From Cellulomonas sp. ES6 (lineage in GTDB: Bacteria; Actinomycetota; Actinomycetes; Actinomycetales; Cellulomonadaceae), in assembly GCF_030053835.1 (NCBI RefSeq), contig NZ_CP125655.1, positions 1,612,001-1,676,000 of the forward strand: DNA of 64,000 bases, in the 5' to 3' direction. The translations under genes were made by a program, and so were the position numbers. The notes below the pieces were generated by a model, which searched no databases, was not told the DNA's origin, and saw only the letters and a list, made by a program, of their open reading frames with translations. How positions within the stretch are numbered: position 1 is the stretch's first letter; the number at the start of each line of letters is the position of its first letter. This document shows positions 26,613-37,852 of this stretch, in pieces.

Positions 26613-27149
26613 GTGCCCGCAGGACCGTCTCATCCGCCCCGGTCGCTCCCGTGGGCGCGCGTGCAGCGGACGCTCGCGCTCGGTGCCGACGAGGCCTGGG
26701 CGCTGGTCGCCGACGTCCGCCACCACGGCCGCTGGGTGCCGGCCACGCGGGTGACCCTCCACCGCCCGGACGGCGCCGGGTGGCGGCCCTGCGCACCGTC
26801 GTCACCCCCGGAGCCGGGGGACCTGGTGGTGGCCGTGACCGGACCGCGCGCGCGTCGCGGTGGCGGCGGGCTGGTCGACCGGATGCGCATCGAGCGGTTC
26901 GACCCGCCGCTGGGTGCCGCGCCGGGCGTGGCGGTGCTCGTCAAGCTCGGGCCCGTGCTGCTCGGGTCGGCGCGCATCGAGGTCGCCGACGCCGGCCCGG
27001 GCCGCTCGCGCGTCACGTGGTCCGAGCAGGTGCACCTGAGGGGGCTACCACCTGCGCTGACGGCGTGGGCGGGGGCCGCCGGCACCGACCGGATGATCGC
27101 CCTGGTGCTGGGCCGCGCGGCCCGCGAGACGCAACGAAACGCCGGATGA
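26613..27149 (+). CDS. SRPBCC (polyketide-cyclase-like) protein
   Basis: A 178-residue protein with the START/SRPBCC ligand-binding fold pattern: VQRTLALGADEAWALVADVR at the start, a GRWVPATRVTLHRPDG turn and the strand SRVTWSEQVHLRGLPPAL before the long C-terminal helix. GTG 26613 is preceded by AGGGGG. Function and ligand are unknown. It is divergent from the aldo/keto reductase. Confidence 0.72.
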   Translation: MPAGPSHPPRSLPWARVQRTLALGADEAWALVADVRHHGRWVPATRVTLHRPDGAGWRPCAPSSPPEPGDLVVAVTGPRARRGGGGLVDRMRIERFDPPLGAAPGVAVLVKLGPVLLGSARIEVADAGPGRSRVTWSEQVHLRGLPPALTAWAGAAGTDRMIALVLGRAARETQRNAG

Positions 27150-27299
27150 GGCCCGATCCGCGCAACGAAGCACCGGTCGCTGCGCAACATCGCGCCGTGA
27201 TGTGCAGCCCGGACGACTCGTAGGCTGTGCGGGACGTGCCCCGACGAGGCGGCCGACGTCCCGTGGACCCGACCGCACCCGCACCTTCGAGGAGCACCC

Positions 27300-28130
27300 A
27301 TGACCGTCACGCCCCGCGCCACGACCCGGCACTACCTGATGTGCGAGCCGACCCACTACACCGTCTCGTACGAGATCAACCCGTGGATGGACTCGACCCG
27401 GTACACGGACGCCGGCCTCGCGGTGCAGCAGTGGCGGACCCTGCGGGAGACGTTCGAGTCGCTCGGGCACGTCGTCGAGACCATCGACCCGATCCCCGGG
27501 CTGCCGGACATGGTGTACGCCGCGAACGGCGCCACGGTCGTCGACGGCCTGGTGTACTCCGCCCGGTTCCGCCACCCCGAGCGCCAGCCCGAGGGCCCGG
27601 CGTACGAGAAGTGGTTCGCGGACCACGGCTACGTCACGCACACCGCGGAGCAGGTGAACGAGGGCGAGGGCGACATCCTGTCCGTCGGGGACGTGCTGCT
27701 GGCGGGCACCGGGTTCCGCACCGACCGCGCCGCGCACGACGAGATCGCCCGGGTCACCGGCCGCGAGGTCGTGTCGCTCGAGCTGGTCGACCCGCACTAC
27801 TACCACCTCGACACCGCGCTGGCCGTGCTGGGCTCCGAGCCCGGCGCCGAGCAGGTCGCGTACTTCCCGCCGGCGTTCTACGACGCCTCCCGGGCCGAGC
27901 TGGAGCGCCGGTTCCCGGACGCCGTCATCGCCTCCGAGCGCGACGCCGCCTGCCTCGGGCTGAACGCCGTCAGCGACGGCCTGAACGTCGTCGTCGCGCC
28001 CGGTGCCGTCGACCTGGCGGCCCAGCTCACCGAGCGCGGCTACCGCCCGCACCCCGTCGACACCAGCGAGCTGCTCAAGGGCGGCGGCGGCGCGAAGTGC
28101 TGCACGCTGGAGATCCGCGCCGCCCGCTGA
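27300..28130 (+). CDS. ddaH: Dimethylargininase / N-dimethylarginine dimethylaminohydrolase
   Basis: A 276-residue amidinotransferase-fold hydrolase (DDAH/arginine-deiminase superfamily), expected to release citrulline from methylated arginine or a related guanidino compound. The N-terminal MCEPTHYTVSYEINPWM, the segment ANGATVVDGLVYSARFRHPE, the catalytic His in HYYHLDTAL and the catalytic Cys in GGGGAKCCTLEI are all present. CGAGGAGCACCC precedes ATG 27300. The ornithine transaminase follows 112 bases later, a pairing common in actinobacteria for arginine or ornithine degradation. An Lrp/AsnC gene lies nearby. Confidence 0.9.
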   Translation: MTVTPRATTRHYLMCEPTHYTVSYEINPWMDSTRYTDAGLAVQQWRTLRETFESLGHVVETIDPIPGLPDMVYAANGATVVDGLVYSARFRHPERQPEGPAYEKWFADHGYVTHTAEQVNEGEGDILSVGDVLLAGTGFRTDRAAHDEIARVTGREVVSLELVDPHYYHLDTALAVLGSEPGAEQVAYFPPAFYDASRAELERRFPDAVIASERDAACLGLNAVSDGLNVVVAPGAVDLAAQLTERGYRPHPVDTSELLKGGGGAKCCTLEIRAAR

Positions 28131-28242
28131 CCCCTCCGGGTCGGGCGGCCGTCCGCCCGGCCCGAACCCGCACCACCCGACCCCGCACCGCTCCACCCGC
28201 GCCCTGCGGACACCCGGGGCGCCCGCCCGCCGAGGTGACGCC

Positions 28243-29487
28243 ATGACCGCCACTATCCCCGCCCGCCACGCCGGGGGCGCCGCCGCCGGGCCGCTCGCGC
28301 AGAACTACCACCCGCTGCCCGTCACGCTCACGACGGGCGAGGGCGCGTGGGTGCGGGACGTCGAGGGCCGCACCTACCTCGACCTGCTGGCCGGCTACTC
28401 GGCGCTGAACTTCGGGCACCGGCACCCGGCGCTGACGGCTGCGGCCCACGCGCAGCTGGACCGGCTCACGCTGTCGTCGCGGGCGTTCGACCACGACCTG
28501 CTGCACCCGTTCGCGACCGCGCTGTCCGACCTGGCCCGCCCGGTGGTCGCGGGCGCCGAGGACGACGGCGTCGTCCCGATGGTGCTGCCGATGAACACCG
28601 GCGCGGAGGCCGTCGAGACCGCGATCAAGGCCGCGCGCAAGTGGGGGTACGAGGTCCGGGGCGTCGCACCGGAGCAGGCCACGATCGTCGTCGCGTCGGG
28701 GAACTTCCACGGCCGCACGACGACGATCGTGTCGTTCTCCACCGACCCGGAGGCGCGCGAGGGGTTCGCCCCGCACACGCCCGGGTTCCGCGTCGTGCCG
28801 TTCGGCGACGCCGAGGCGCTGCGTGCCGCGGTCGACGACACCACGGTCGCCGTGCTGCTCGAGCCGATCCAGGGCGAGCAGGGGGTCGTGGTCCCGCCGG
28901 AGACCTACTGGCCGGCCGTCCGGGACATCTGCACCGACGCCGGCGTGCTGCTCGTCGCGGACGAGATCCAGTCGGGCCTCGGGCGCACGGGGACGACGTT
29001 CGCGCTGGAGCTGTGGGGCGTGCGAGCGGACCTCGTCACGCTCGGGAAGGCGCTCGGCGGCGGGGTGCTGCCCGTGTCCGCGGTCGTGGGGCGGCCGGAC
29101 GTGCTGGGGGTGCTCACCGCGGGCACGCACGGGTCGACCTTCGGCGGCAACCCGCTGGCGTGCGCCGTGGGCATCGCGGTGGTGGACCTGCTGCGCACCG
29201 GCACGCACCAGGAGCGCGCGCGGGTGCTGGGCGAGCGGCTGCACGCCCGGCTCGCGACCCTGGTCGACACGGGGCTGCTGGTCGGCGCCCGCGGCGTCGG
29301 GCTGTGGGCGGGGCTCGACGTCGACCCGGCCCGGATGACCGGCCGGCAGCTGTGCGAGCGGCTGCTCGCGCTCGGCGTGCTGGCCAAGGACACCCACGGC
29401 TCGACGATCCGCCTGGCGCCGCCGCTCGTCATCGACGAGGACGACCTGGACCTGGCGCTGGACCGCCTGACGCAGGCGCTGCGCTGA
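28243..29487 (+). CDS. rocD: Ornithine--oxo-acid transaminase
   Basis: A 414-residue class-III PLP aminotransferase converting ornithine to glutamate semialdehyde. Markers are NYHPLPVTLTTGEGAWVRD, GAEAVETAIKAARKWGY, ASGNFHGRTTTIVSFS, LLVADEIQSGLGRTG and the PLP lysine in VTLGKALGGGVLPVSA. GAGGTGACGCC precedes ATG 28243. It follows ddaH and probably shares its transcript. Confidence 0.93.
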   Translation: MTATIPARHAGGAAAGPLAQNYHPLPVTLTTGEGAWVRDVEGRTYLDLLAGYSALNFGHRHPALTAAAHAQLDRLTLSSRAFDHDLLHPFATALSDLARPVVAGAEDDGVVPMVLPMNTGAEAVETAIKAARKWGYEVRGVAPEQATIVVASGNFHGRTTTIVSFSTDPEAREGFAPHTPGFRVVPFGDAEALRAAVDDTTVAVLLEPIQGEQGVVVPPETYWPAVRDICTDAGVLLVADEIQSGLGRTGTTFALELWGVRADLVTLGKALGGGVLPVSAVVGRPDVLGVLTAGTHGSTFGGNPLACAVGIAVVDLLRTGTHQERARVLGERLHARLATLVDTGLLVGARGVGLWAGLDVDPARMTGRQLCERLLALGVLAKDTHGSTIRLAPPLVIDEDDLDLALDRLTQALR

Positions 29488-29530
29488 CGGCCGCGCGCGG
29501 CGGGCGTCGTCGTCGGGCGCGCCGCCGGCG

Positions 29531-30740
29531 TCAGGAGAACAGCATCGCGGTGTAGAGCCGCCCGCCGTACGTCACCGCGCCGATCGAGACGGTCGACACC
29601 CCGTCCTTGAGGATCCACGCGCGGTGCGGCGGGGAGTTCAGGTACGCCTGGATCATCTGCTCGTCGCTGACGGGCTGCACCCACCCGACGATGTGGTCGC
29701 TGCCGGAGTGCCAGATGCTGCCGGCCGCCGCCATCGCCGCGGCGTGGTCCGCCAGGGAGGACGACCCGACCACCGCGAGCGCGGGCAGGCCGTTCGCCGC
29801 CCGGCCGCGTTGATCGAGGCGCCGAGCCCGCCGACGCCGTAGGAGGACACGCCCGCGACCCACGCGCTCGCAGGGGCGGCCGCGGCCGGGGCTGCGGCGC
29901 CGCCGCCGGTGGTCGTGGTGACGGGCCGTGACCCACCGGTCGGGCGTGCGGCTGCGGCGCGGGCGGCGGCCTCCGCAGCGGCGCGCTCGGCCGCGACCCG
30001 CTCGGCCTCGATCCGCGCGTCCTCCGCCGCCTGCCACGCCGCCTGCGCCTCGACGACGGCCCGCTGGGGGCGGCCACGGCCTGCGCGGTCGCCCGCAGCG
30101 CGGCGACGCTGGTGCCGTCGCCGAGGCCGACCGACGCCGCCTCCACGGCCTGCGTCGCCGAGCGCAGCGCGCCCAGGGCCTCGTCCCCGGCGTGCGGGGA
30201 CGCGTCCGCCGCGGCCCGGGCGTCCGCGAGCACCCGCTCGGCCCCGGCGACCGCGGCCTCGCTCGCGGCGGCGTACGACGCCGCGACGGCGTCCGCACGG
30301 GCCGACGCGGAGACGGCGGCGTCCGCGCGGTCCGCGGCGACCTGCGCCGCGACCCGCTGCTGGGCGTGCGCCCAGGCGGTGGCCCGGGCATCCGCCCGCA
30401 GCTGCAGCACGACGGCCGTCGCGACCACGCCGACGAGCAGCAGGCAGAGCACCGTCACGGCGACCGCCCGACGGACCGCACGGGCGGGCGCGGCCGGCGC
30501 GACCGGCGAGGCCGGCGACGACGCCGGGGAGGGCGCCGGGGAGGGCGCCGGGTCGAGCGCGCGCGTGCGCTGCGTGGGGATCGTCCCGGTGGGAGCCTCC
30601 GAACGGGTGCGGGGCGGCCCGAGGCGCGGGTCGGGCGCCAGCTCCGGTGCGAGCGGCCCGGCGGGCGCCGGCGCCGGCTCGGTCGCGGTCGCTGCGGGCG
30701 CGGGTCCGGGCGCCGTCCGCCCGGCGTGCGGTGCCGGCAT
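29531..30740 (-). CDS. CAP-domain (SCP/PR1-like) membrane-anchored protein, two frameshifts in this sequence
   Basis: Reassembled from three frames, this is a protein of about 403 residues. It has a Pro/Ala-rich N-terminus (start MPAPHAGRTAPGP), one membrane segment near residues 75-95 (VTVLCLLLVGVVATAVVLQL), and a long Ala-rich coiled region (QAAWQAAEDARIEAERVAAE). A C-terminal CAP domain follows (SINAA, then AANGLPALAVVGSSS, SPPHRAWILKDGV and YTAMLFS at the end). Frame breaks lie at 30066-30070 (a run of five where six fit) and about 29800-29806. Adding one base at each gives 404 codons. It is probably an extracellular domain anchored in the membrane, of unknown activity. It is convergent with rocD. 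Confidence 0.78.
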
Positions 30741-30932
30741 CCGCCTGCCCCCATCTGCTCGATGACGATCTCTCCCCGGTGTCATCGGCGCGCGGCGCGG
30801 CGGCCTGAAGGGTGTCGCCGAAGATCGCCTCCGACGACCGGCCCGGCTGCGGCCCGCGTGAGGGGCCGCCGGTGGTTCCCCAGCACCCGGACGACCGCGG
30901 AGGCCGTCCGCACCGTGCGCGAAGATGGGCCC

Positions 30933-31402
30933 GTGCCCACCTACTCCGGCGACCTGGACCCGATCGACGAGGCGCTGCTGCGCGAGCTGGCCGTCGACGC
31001 CCGCGCGTCGTACGCGGACCTCGGCGCGGTCGTGTCGCTGTCCGCCCCGGCGGTGAAGCGGCGCGTGGACCGCCTGCGGGAGCGCGGCGTCGTCCGCGGG
31101 TTCACCGTCCTGCTGGACCCGGCCGCCCTCGGGTGGGCCACCGAGGCCTTCGTCGAGCTGTTCTGCCACGGCTCGACGAGCCCGGCCACGATGCGCTCAG
31201 CCGTCGAGCGCTACCCGGAGGTCGTCGCCGCCAGCACCGTCACGGGCGACGTCGACCTGGTCGTGCAGGTGCGCGCCCGGGACATGCGGCACCTGGAGCA
31301 GGTGGTCGAGCGCCTCGCCGCCGAGCCGTTCGTGTCGCGGACGCGCTCCACGGTCGTGCTGTCGGCGCTGGTGCGGCGACCGGACGTGCCGCCCCCGCCT
31401 GA
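30933..31402 (+). CDS. Lrp/AsnC-family regulator, one frameshift near its end
   Basis: An Asn/Leu-responsive regulator of about 156 residues: DPIDEALLRELAVDARASYA plus APAVKRRVDRLRERGVVRGF form the helix-turn-helix, and the RAM ligand domain follows (VVAASTVTGDVDLVVQVRAR, ..TRSTVVLSAL). As written, the frame runs on for 48 Pro/Arg residues to 31547, antisense to the UspA gene. One extra C in the run 31392-31396 would end it at TGA 31400-31402, giving the normal family length. I take that as the true end. It may regulate ddaH and rocD nearby. That is inference. Confidence 0.82.
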
Positions 31403-31434
31403 GCCGCCCGCGCCGCGTCAGCCCGCCGCTTCCG

Positions 31435-32451
31435 TCAGCCCGCCGCGCCGCCGTCCGCCCCGGCCCCGGCCGTCCCCGCGGCGCCTGCGGTCCCCTCGGC
31501 GCCGCCGGCCCCGGCGGCCGCCACCCGCTCCGCGCACCGGTTCGTGACCACCATCACCGGGCACGCCGAGTGGTGCAGCACGGCCTGGCTCGTGGAGCCG
31601 AGCAGCAGCCCCGTGAACCCGCCCCGCCCCCGGGAGCCCACGACGATGAGGTCGGTCGCGGCCGAGAACTCGGTGAGCAGCTCCGCGCCGGTGCCGTCCA
31701 GCACGGCCCTCCGCACCGTGGCGCCGGGGTGGTCGGCCAGCGCGCGGTCGACGACGACGTTGAGCCCCTCCGTGACGTCCGCGAGCACCTGCGTCTGGTC
31801 GATCGTCGCGGGCAGCCACGCCATGACGCCCGAGCCGCTGCCGACGGGCACGCCGGCGACGGCCGTGAGCTCGGCGCCCCACGCCTGCGCCTCCTCGATC
31901 GCGTGGCGCAGGGCGAGGTCCGCCTGCGGGGAGCCGTCCACGCCGACGACCATGCGCCGCACGGGCCGGACCACCGGCGCGGACTCGTCGCTCGGCACGA
32001 TGCCGCCCCGGCGCTGGTCGCGCAGCGGCACGACGACGGTCGGGCAGTACGCGTGCGCCGGCAGCGTCGACGAGACGGTCCCGAGCAGCCGGTCCGCGAA
32101 CCCGCCCTTGCCCCTGGTGCCGACGACGACGAGCGAGGCGTCCCGTGACATCTCGACCAGGACGGCCGCCGCGTCGCCGGTCGCCACGGTGGTCGTGACC
32201 TGGAGGTCCGGCCCGGCGACGCGCTGCTGCGCCTCCGCGAGCACCGCGCGGGCGCCCTGCTGGATGGCGGTGTCGTCGAGGGCCGCGTACCCGCCGTCCA
32301 GCGAGGCGGCCGTGAACGACGGCAGCGTGTAGGAGCACACCACGTGCAGCGGGCGCCGTCGCGTACGCGCCTCCCCGGCAGCCCAGTCGAGCGCGTGCAT
32401 GCTCGCCGCCGACCCGTCCACCCCGACCAGGATCTCCGCGTCCCGCTTCAT
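31435..32451 (-). CDS. Universal stress protein, tandem UspA domains
   Basis: A 338-residue protein with two UspA domains. The first starts AEILVGVDGSAASMHALDWA and has the ATP-binding G-x2-G-x9-G motif in VVVGTRGKGGFADRLLGTV. The second starts RRMVVGVDGSPQADLALRHA and has IVVGSRGRGGFTGLLLGST. The C-terminal tail is Ala/Gly-rich. ATG 32451 is preceded by AAGGAGG eight bases away, so the longer start at 32496 is rejected. It is a cytoplasmic stress protein, monocistronic, between AsnC and HNH genes. Confidence 0.93.
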   Translation of the reverse strand: MKRDAEILVGVDGSAASMHALDWAAGEARTRRRPLHVVCSYTLPSFTAASLDGGYAALDDTAIQQGARAVLAEAQQRVAGPDLQVTTTVATGDAAAVLVEMSRDASLVVVGTRGKGGFADRLLGTVSSTLPAHAYCPTVVVPLRDQRRGGIVPSDESAPVVRPVRRMVVGVDGSPQADLALRHAIEEAQAWGAELTAVAGVPVGSGSGVMAWLPATIDQTQVLADVTEGLNVVVDRALADHPGATVRRAVLDGTGAELLTEFSAATDLIVVGSRGRGGFTGLLLGSTSQAVLHHSACPVMVVTNRCAERVAAAGAGGAEGTAGAAGTAGAGADGGAAG

Positions 32452-32565
32452 GGCTCCGACCTCCTTGGTGGCACACCCCAGTGTGCCCCCGATCATGCCG
32501 GATCCGCACCTGCCACGGAGCAGGGCGTGGCGTTTCCTTGCCGTCCCCTTGACCCGCTCCGTCGC

Positions 32566-33071
32566 TCAGGCGGCGAGGTACGCGGACCAGGCGGGCTCGT
32601 CGGCGGCCACCCCGCGCAGGAACGCCGTCGCACCCCGCGGGGCCGACGGCGTCCAGGCCAGCTCCCACCCGATCTCATGGAGCAGGTGGTCGGCCTTGCG
32701 GTGGTTGCACCGCCGGCACGCCGCGACGACGTTGGTCCACTCGTGCCGGCCGCCGCGCGAGCGGGGTGCACGTGGTCCACGGTGTCGGCGTGCGAGCCGC
32801 AGTACGCGCACCGGTGGTCGTCGCGCTGGAGCACGGTGCGGCGCGTCGGCGGCAGCGGCCGGCGCACGGGGACGTGCACGTAGCGGGTCAGCGACAGCAC
32901 CACGGGCATCGGGACGGCGACGTGCTCGGAGTGCAGCACCCGCCCGTCCGACTCGAGCACCGTCGCCTTGCCCGACATCACGAGCGTGACGGCGCGCGGC
33001 AGTGCGACGACGCACAGCGGTTCCAGGCTGGCGTTGAGGAGCAACGTCCGGGGTGGCGCAGGGAGCAGCAC
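32566..33071 (-). CDS. HNH endonuclease, one frameshift in this sequence
   Basis: With one base added to the run at 32763-32766, this encodes about 168 residues: LLLNASLEPLCVVALPRAVT at the N-terminus, TRRTVLQRDDHRCAYCG, and the nuclease core DTVDHVHP joined to RSRGGRHEWTNVVAACRRCN and HRKADH. Cys pairs and the D-H/N/H residues are all there. It is the short HNH type widespread in actinobacteria, of unknown role. GTG 33071 has AAGGAG six bases upstream (AAGGAGTTCGCC). Confidence 0.85.
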
Positions 33072-33215
33072 GGCGAACTCCTTGACCGGGGGCCCGTCTG
33101 GCTGACGGGTCCGCTGGGGAGCGAGCAGCGCCAGCGTACGCGCCCACCCCGGGAACCGGCCCGGTCTTTCGCGCCGGCCGCGCCGGTGCGCGGCGTGCGG
33201 ACCCCCGGGGACGGC

Positions 33216-33250
33216 AGGACCCCCGCACCCGGGGCGGGTGCGGGGGTCCT
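33216..33250. terminator. Hairpin downstream of the NlpC/P60 gene
   Basis: A perfect 15-base stem (AGGACCCCCGCACCC / GGGTGCGGGGGTCCT) with a 5-base loop lies 27 bases past the NlpC/P60 stop. Confidence 0.72.
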
Positions 33251-33276
33251 GGAGGCGTCGTGCGTGCCCGGGAGAC

Positions 33277-34046
33277 TCAGCCGATGCGGATGAACGTCGG
33301 CGAGCTCTGCCAGATGGCGCGGAACTGCACCGTCTTGCCGGGGCGCGGGGAGTCGATCTGCTGGTCGCCGCCGGCGTAGATCGAGATGTGGCCGGGGCTC
33401 CAGATGAGGTCACCCGGCTGGGCCTCGGCGGCCGAGATGACCGTGCCCGCGTCGCGGATCGCCGACGACGTGCGGGGCAGCGAGATGCCGAGCTGCGCGT
33501 ACACGGACACGAAGCCGGAGCAGTCGAAGCCGTCCGGGGTCGTGCCGCCGGAGACGTACGGCGTGCCGACGTAGCGGGCCGCGATCTCGAGGACGGCGTT
33601 GCCGGCGACCGACTGCGGCACGGCAGCGGCGGCGACCTCGACCGGGGCGGCCTCGACCGTGGCGCGCTGGGCGCTGCGGGAGACGACCGGCTCGGGCTCC
33701 GGCTCCGGCTCGGGCTCCGGGACCACGGCGGTCGCGGCGGGGGCCTCGAAGGTCCACGCGGCGTCGGCCGGGGCGGTGACGACCGGCGCGGTGTCGAGGA
33801 CCGTCTTCGCGGAGGCGGTCAGCGCGGTGGTGTCGACCGACGGCAGCGCGGCCTGGTCGCCGGAGGTCGTCGCGGCACCGGCCGGGACGGCGACCGCGGA
33901 GACCATGAGCCCCGTGGTGGCCGCGACGACGGCGGTGCGGCGACCGGCCTGGGCGAGGGTGCCCGTGGCGGCGGTGGCGAGGTCGGTCAGGGGGTGACGG
34001 GGCGACGCGCAGAACGGTGTCGGGCGCGCACAGCACTTGCGGACAC
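33277..34046 (-). CDS. NlpC/P60 cell-wall hydrolase, one frameshift near its start
   Basis: A secreted peptidoglycan endopeptidase. The C-terminal NlpC/P60 domain has the catalytic Cys in TPDGFDCSGFVSVYAQ and His in DLIWSPGHISIYAGG, and ends SSPTFIRIG. Before it lies an Ala/Thr-rich linker with a Pro-Glu run (VPEPEPEPEPEPVV). I place the start at GTG 34046, six bases after AGGAGAGG. A base missing from the run 33990-33994 then separates the 19-codon leader (VSASAVRARHRSARRPVTP) from TDLATAATGTLAQAG and the hydrophobic signal VVAATTGLMVSAVAVPAGA. It is preceded by a c-di-AMP riboswitch. Confidence 0.85.
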
Positions 34047-34061
34047 GTACAGCCTCTCCTG

Positions 34062-34240
34062 GCGCCTACGAGGTGAGCTGTCGGGTTCGGGTGGAGATAC
34101 CCGGCCGCGTGACGCTCCCGGGAGGTCCCGGTCACGTCGCGCGGCTTCACCCCAAGGACACCGTCTCCGGTGCCCACAAGTGGTTCCCCGCCCCTGCCGG
34201 CGAGTCGTACGGACCTCGGGCGGCGGCAGGGCTCGGCGTA
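34062..34240 (-). promoter_or_regulatory. c-di-AMP (ydaO/yuaA-type) riboswitch
   Basis: The leader of the NlpC/P60 gene contains the conserved blocks of this class in order on the minus strand: GGGGAACCACTT, TTGGGGTGAA, then CCGAACCCGACAGCTCACCT followed by CGTAGGCG. The 5' TACGCCGAG can pair with the 3' CTCGTAGGCG to form P1. The gene's ribosome site starts just after the 3' end. In actinobacteria this class typically controls NlpC/P60 and Rpf-type cell-wall hydrolases, usually turning them off at high c-di-AMP. Confidence 0.85.
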
Positions 34241-34384
34241 CCGTCCAAGGGCTCTGACGGAGGAGGGTTCCGTCGAGCAGGACCGACCGTACCCGACCCC
34301 CGAGCCGATTGTCACGTTCCGGTCACGATCCGTTTGCCGATCACCCGGACGCCCCCACGAGGACCCTGGTCACGCACACGACGA

Positions 34385-34419
34385 GGCCCCGCGGGTGGCG
34401 CGTGCCACACCGCGGGGCC
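34385..34419. terminator. Hairpin downstream of the DtxR-family gene
   Basis: GGCCCCGCGG and CCGCGGGGCC form a perfect 10-base stem about 40 bases past the DtxR-family stop. The 34241-34384 stretch between it and the riboswitch holds the promoter side of the NlpC/P60 gene. I see no gene there. Confidence 0.65.
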
Positions 34420-34458
34420 GTCGGTGCCGGGCGCCGTCACCGGCGCGGGGCGAGGGCC

Positions 34459-36377
<1,919 letters not shown>

Positions 36378-36443
36378 CGACCGGGGCGCGCTCCCCGCGC
36401 GCACGGCCGACGCGACGGACGGCACCGGCCGGGCACGCGACCG

Positions 36444-36480
36444 ACGGCACCGGCCGGGCACGGGGCCCGGCCGGTGCCGT
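36444..36480. terminator. Bidirectional hairpin between serC and the surface-protein gene
   Basis: A perfect 16-base stem (ACGGCACCGGCCGGGC / GCCCGGCCGGTGCCGT) with loop ACGGG separates the convergent genes. A partial copy of the left arm precedes it at 36419-36434. Confidence 0.75.
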
Positions 36481-36508
36481 GCGATCCCGCCCGGTGGGCG
36501 GGACGGGG

Positions 36509-37358
36509 TCAGCGGGCCCGGTGGGTCCGGCGGGACGCGACCACGACCAGTCCGGCACCCAGCAGCACCGCGCCACCCGCGGCGGCCAGCAGCTGCCACG
36601 AGTTCGCCCCGGTCACGGCGAGCACCGCCGACTGGTAGCGGACCTCCGTCGCGGGCGCGGCGAGCACCTCGGAGGTCGTCACGACGCCGGAGACCTCCGA
36701 GTCCGGGGGCGTCACGACCACGCCGTCGACCTCCTCCTGCGGCCCCGCGCACGCCGACGTCGGCGGCGGGTAGGCCACGACGGTCGACGCCGACGGGTTC
36801 ACCTCGAACTCGACCCGCACCGCCGGCCGGGAGAAGTCGAACTCGTCGTGCTGCACCCACGTGCCGTCCGGCTGCTGCGACCAGCCGGGCCAGTCGACGA
36901 CCTGGTCGCCGTCGAGCACGGTGCCGGGCCAGTACACCCGGCCGCTGAGCGGCAGGCCCGACTGGACCACCGCGTCGCCGTCGGGGTTGACCCACGTGAG
37001 CGTGACCGTGTCGTTCGACGTCCCGTACGGCTCGACGGCGTAGTCGAGCACGGGGGCGTCGCCGACGCAGAGCGCGGTCGCGCGGGCGATGACCAGCTCG
37101 CAGCGACCGGCCGGGGCGTAGCCGTCGGAGGGCGTCGTGCACGCGGCGTCGGGGTCGGTCGCGCCGGCGTCCGGGCCGGGGTCGGTCGCGTCCGGGCCGG
37201 CCGCCGGGTCGTCCGCGGCCGGGTCGTCGGCCGCCGGCCGGAGCGCGAGCCGGTCCCGGCGTCGCGGGAGCCGGCGACGCGAACGCCGGAGCCGCTCCCG
37301 CCGTCACGGCCAGCGCCGTCAGCAGGAGCCCGGCGAGCGCTCGTCGCGTCCGTGCCAT
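36509..37358 (-). CDS. Sortase-anchored (LAxTG) secreted protein, one frameshift
   Basis: The N-terminal frame has a signal peptide (MARTRRALAGLLLTALAV, TAGAAPAFAS) with GGAGGTGTGAC before ATG 37358. After a frame change near 37225-37245 the protein continues as an acidic Asp/Ala/Pro linker, a Cys-containing domain (VLDYAVEPYGTSNDTVTLTW, then DEFDFSRPAVRVEFEVNP) and a class-E-type sortase signal: LAVTG followed by a hydrophobic segment and RRTHRAR. About 282 residues in all. The linker is so repetitive that the exact break cannot be fixed. Function is unknown. It is probably displayed on the cell wall. Confidence 0.72.
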
Positions 37359-37595
37359 GTCACACCTCCACCCGCCCGACGCCATCGCCGGGCTCGCCTC
37401 ACCGATTCGTACAAATCGGACATTTCGCCCATGCTACGGCCACCGGGGCCCGACGCGCCGACCGGAGGGCCGGGTGAAATCCGCATGATCACGCGGAAGA
37501 GCACCCCCGAAGCCCCCGACCAGCCACGACACCCCACGCACCGACCCACCGACCCACCGACCCACCGGCACTCGCCGCCCCCACCCGCCCCACCC

Positions 37596-37835
37596 GTTCG
37601 GAGGCTCCCACCGCGCTCGGAGGTGGCCGCGCGCCGTCGTGGTGGTCCACGGACCACCACGATCACCGTTCGGAGCCTCCGACGGGGACGGAGTTCGGCT
37701 CTGCGCGGGGTGCGGGGTGCCGTGCGGTTCGCGGTCACGCGCACCCTCGGTCGGAGGCTCCGAACGCGCTCGGAGGTGGCCGCGCGCCGTCGTGGTGCTC
37801 CCCGGACCACCACGATGGCCCGTCGGAGCCTCCGA
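37596..37835. repeat. Two nested palindromes (about 88 bases each)
   Basis: Copy 1 (37596-37683) and copy 2 (about 37750-37835) share the outer arms TCGGAGGCTCC / GGAGCCTCCGA and inner arms around CGTGGTG..CACCACG, with the common block GCTCGGAGGTGGCCGCGCGC between. Each can fold as a stem with a second hairpin on one side. They lie in the 37359-38007 gene-free stretch, which also holds the surface-protein promoter (AT-rich around 37403-37435) and the minisatellite. Confidence 0.75.
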
Positions 37836-37852
37836 CGGGCTCAGAGGGGGGG

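Noticed and set aside
30933..31547. AsnC protein with a basic Pro/Arg C-terminal tail
   Set aside because: The tail is antisense to the UspA gene. One base in the run 31392-31396 gives a normal stop and length.
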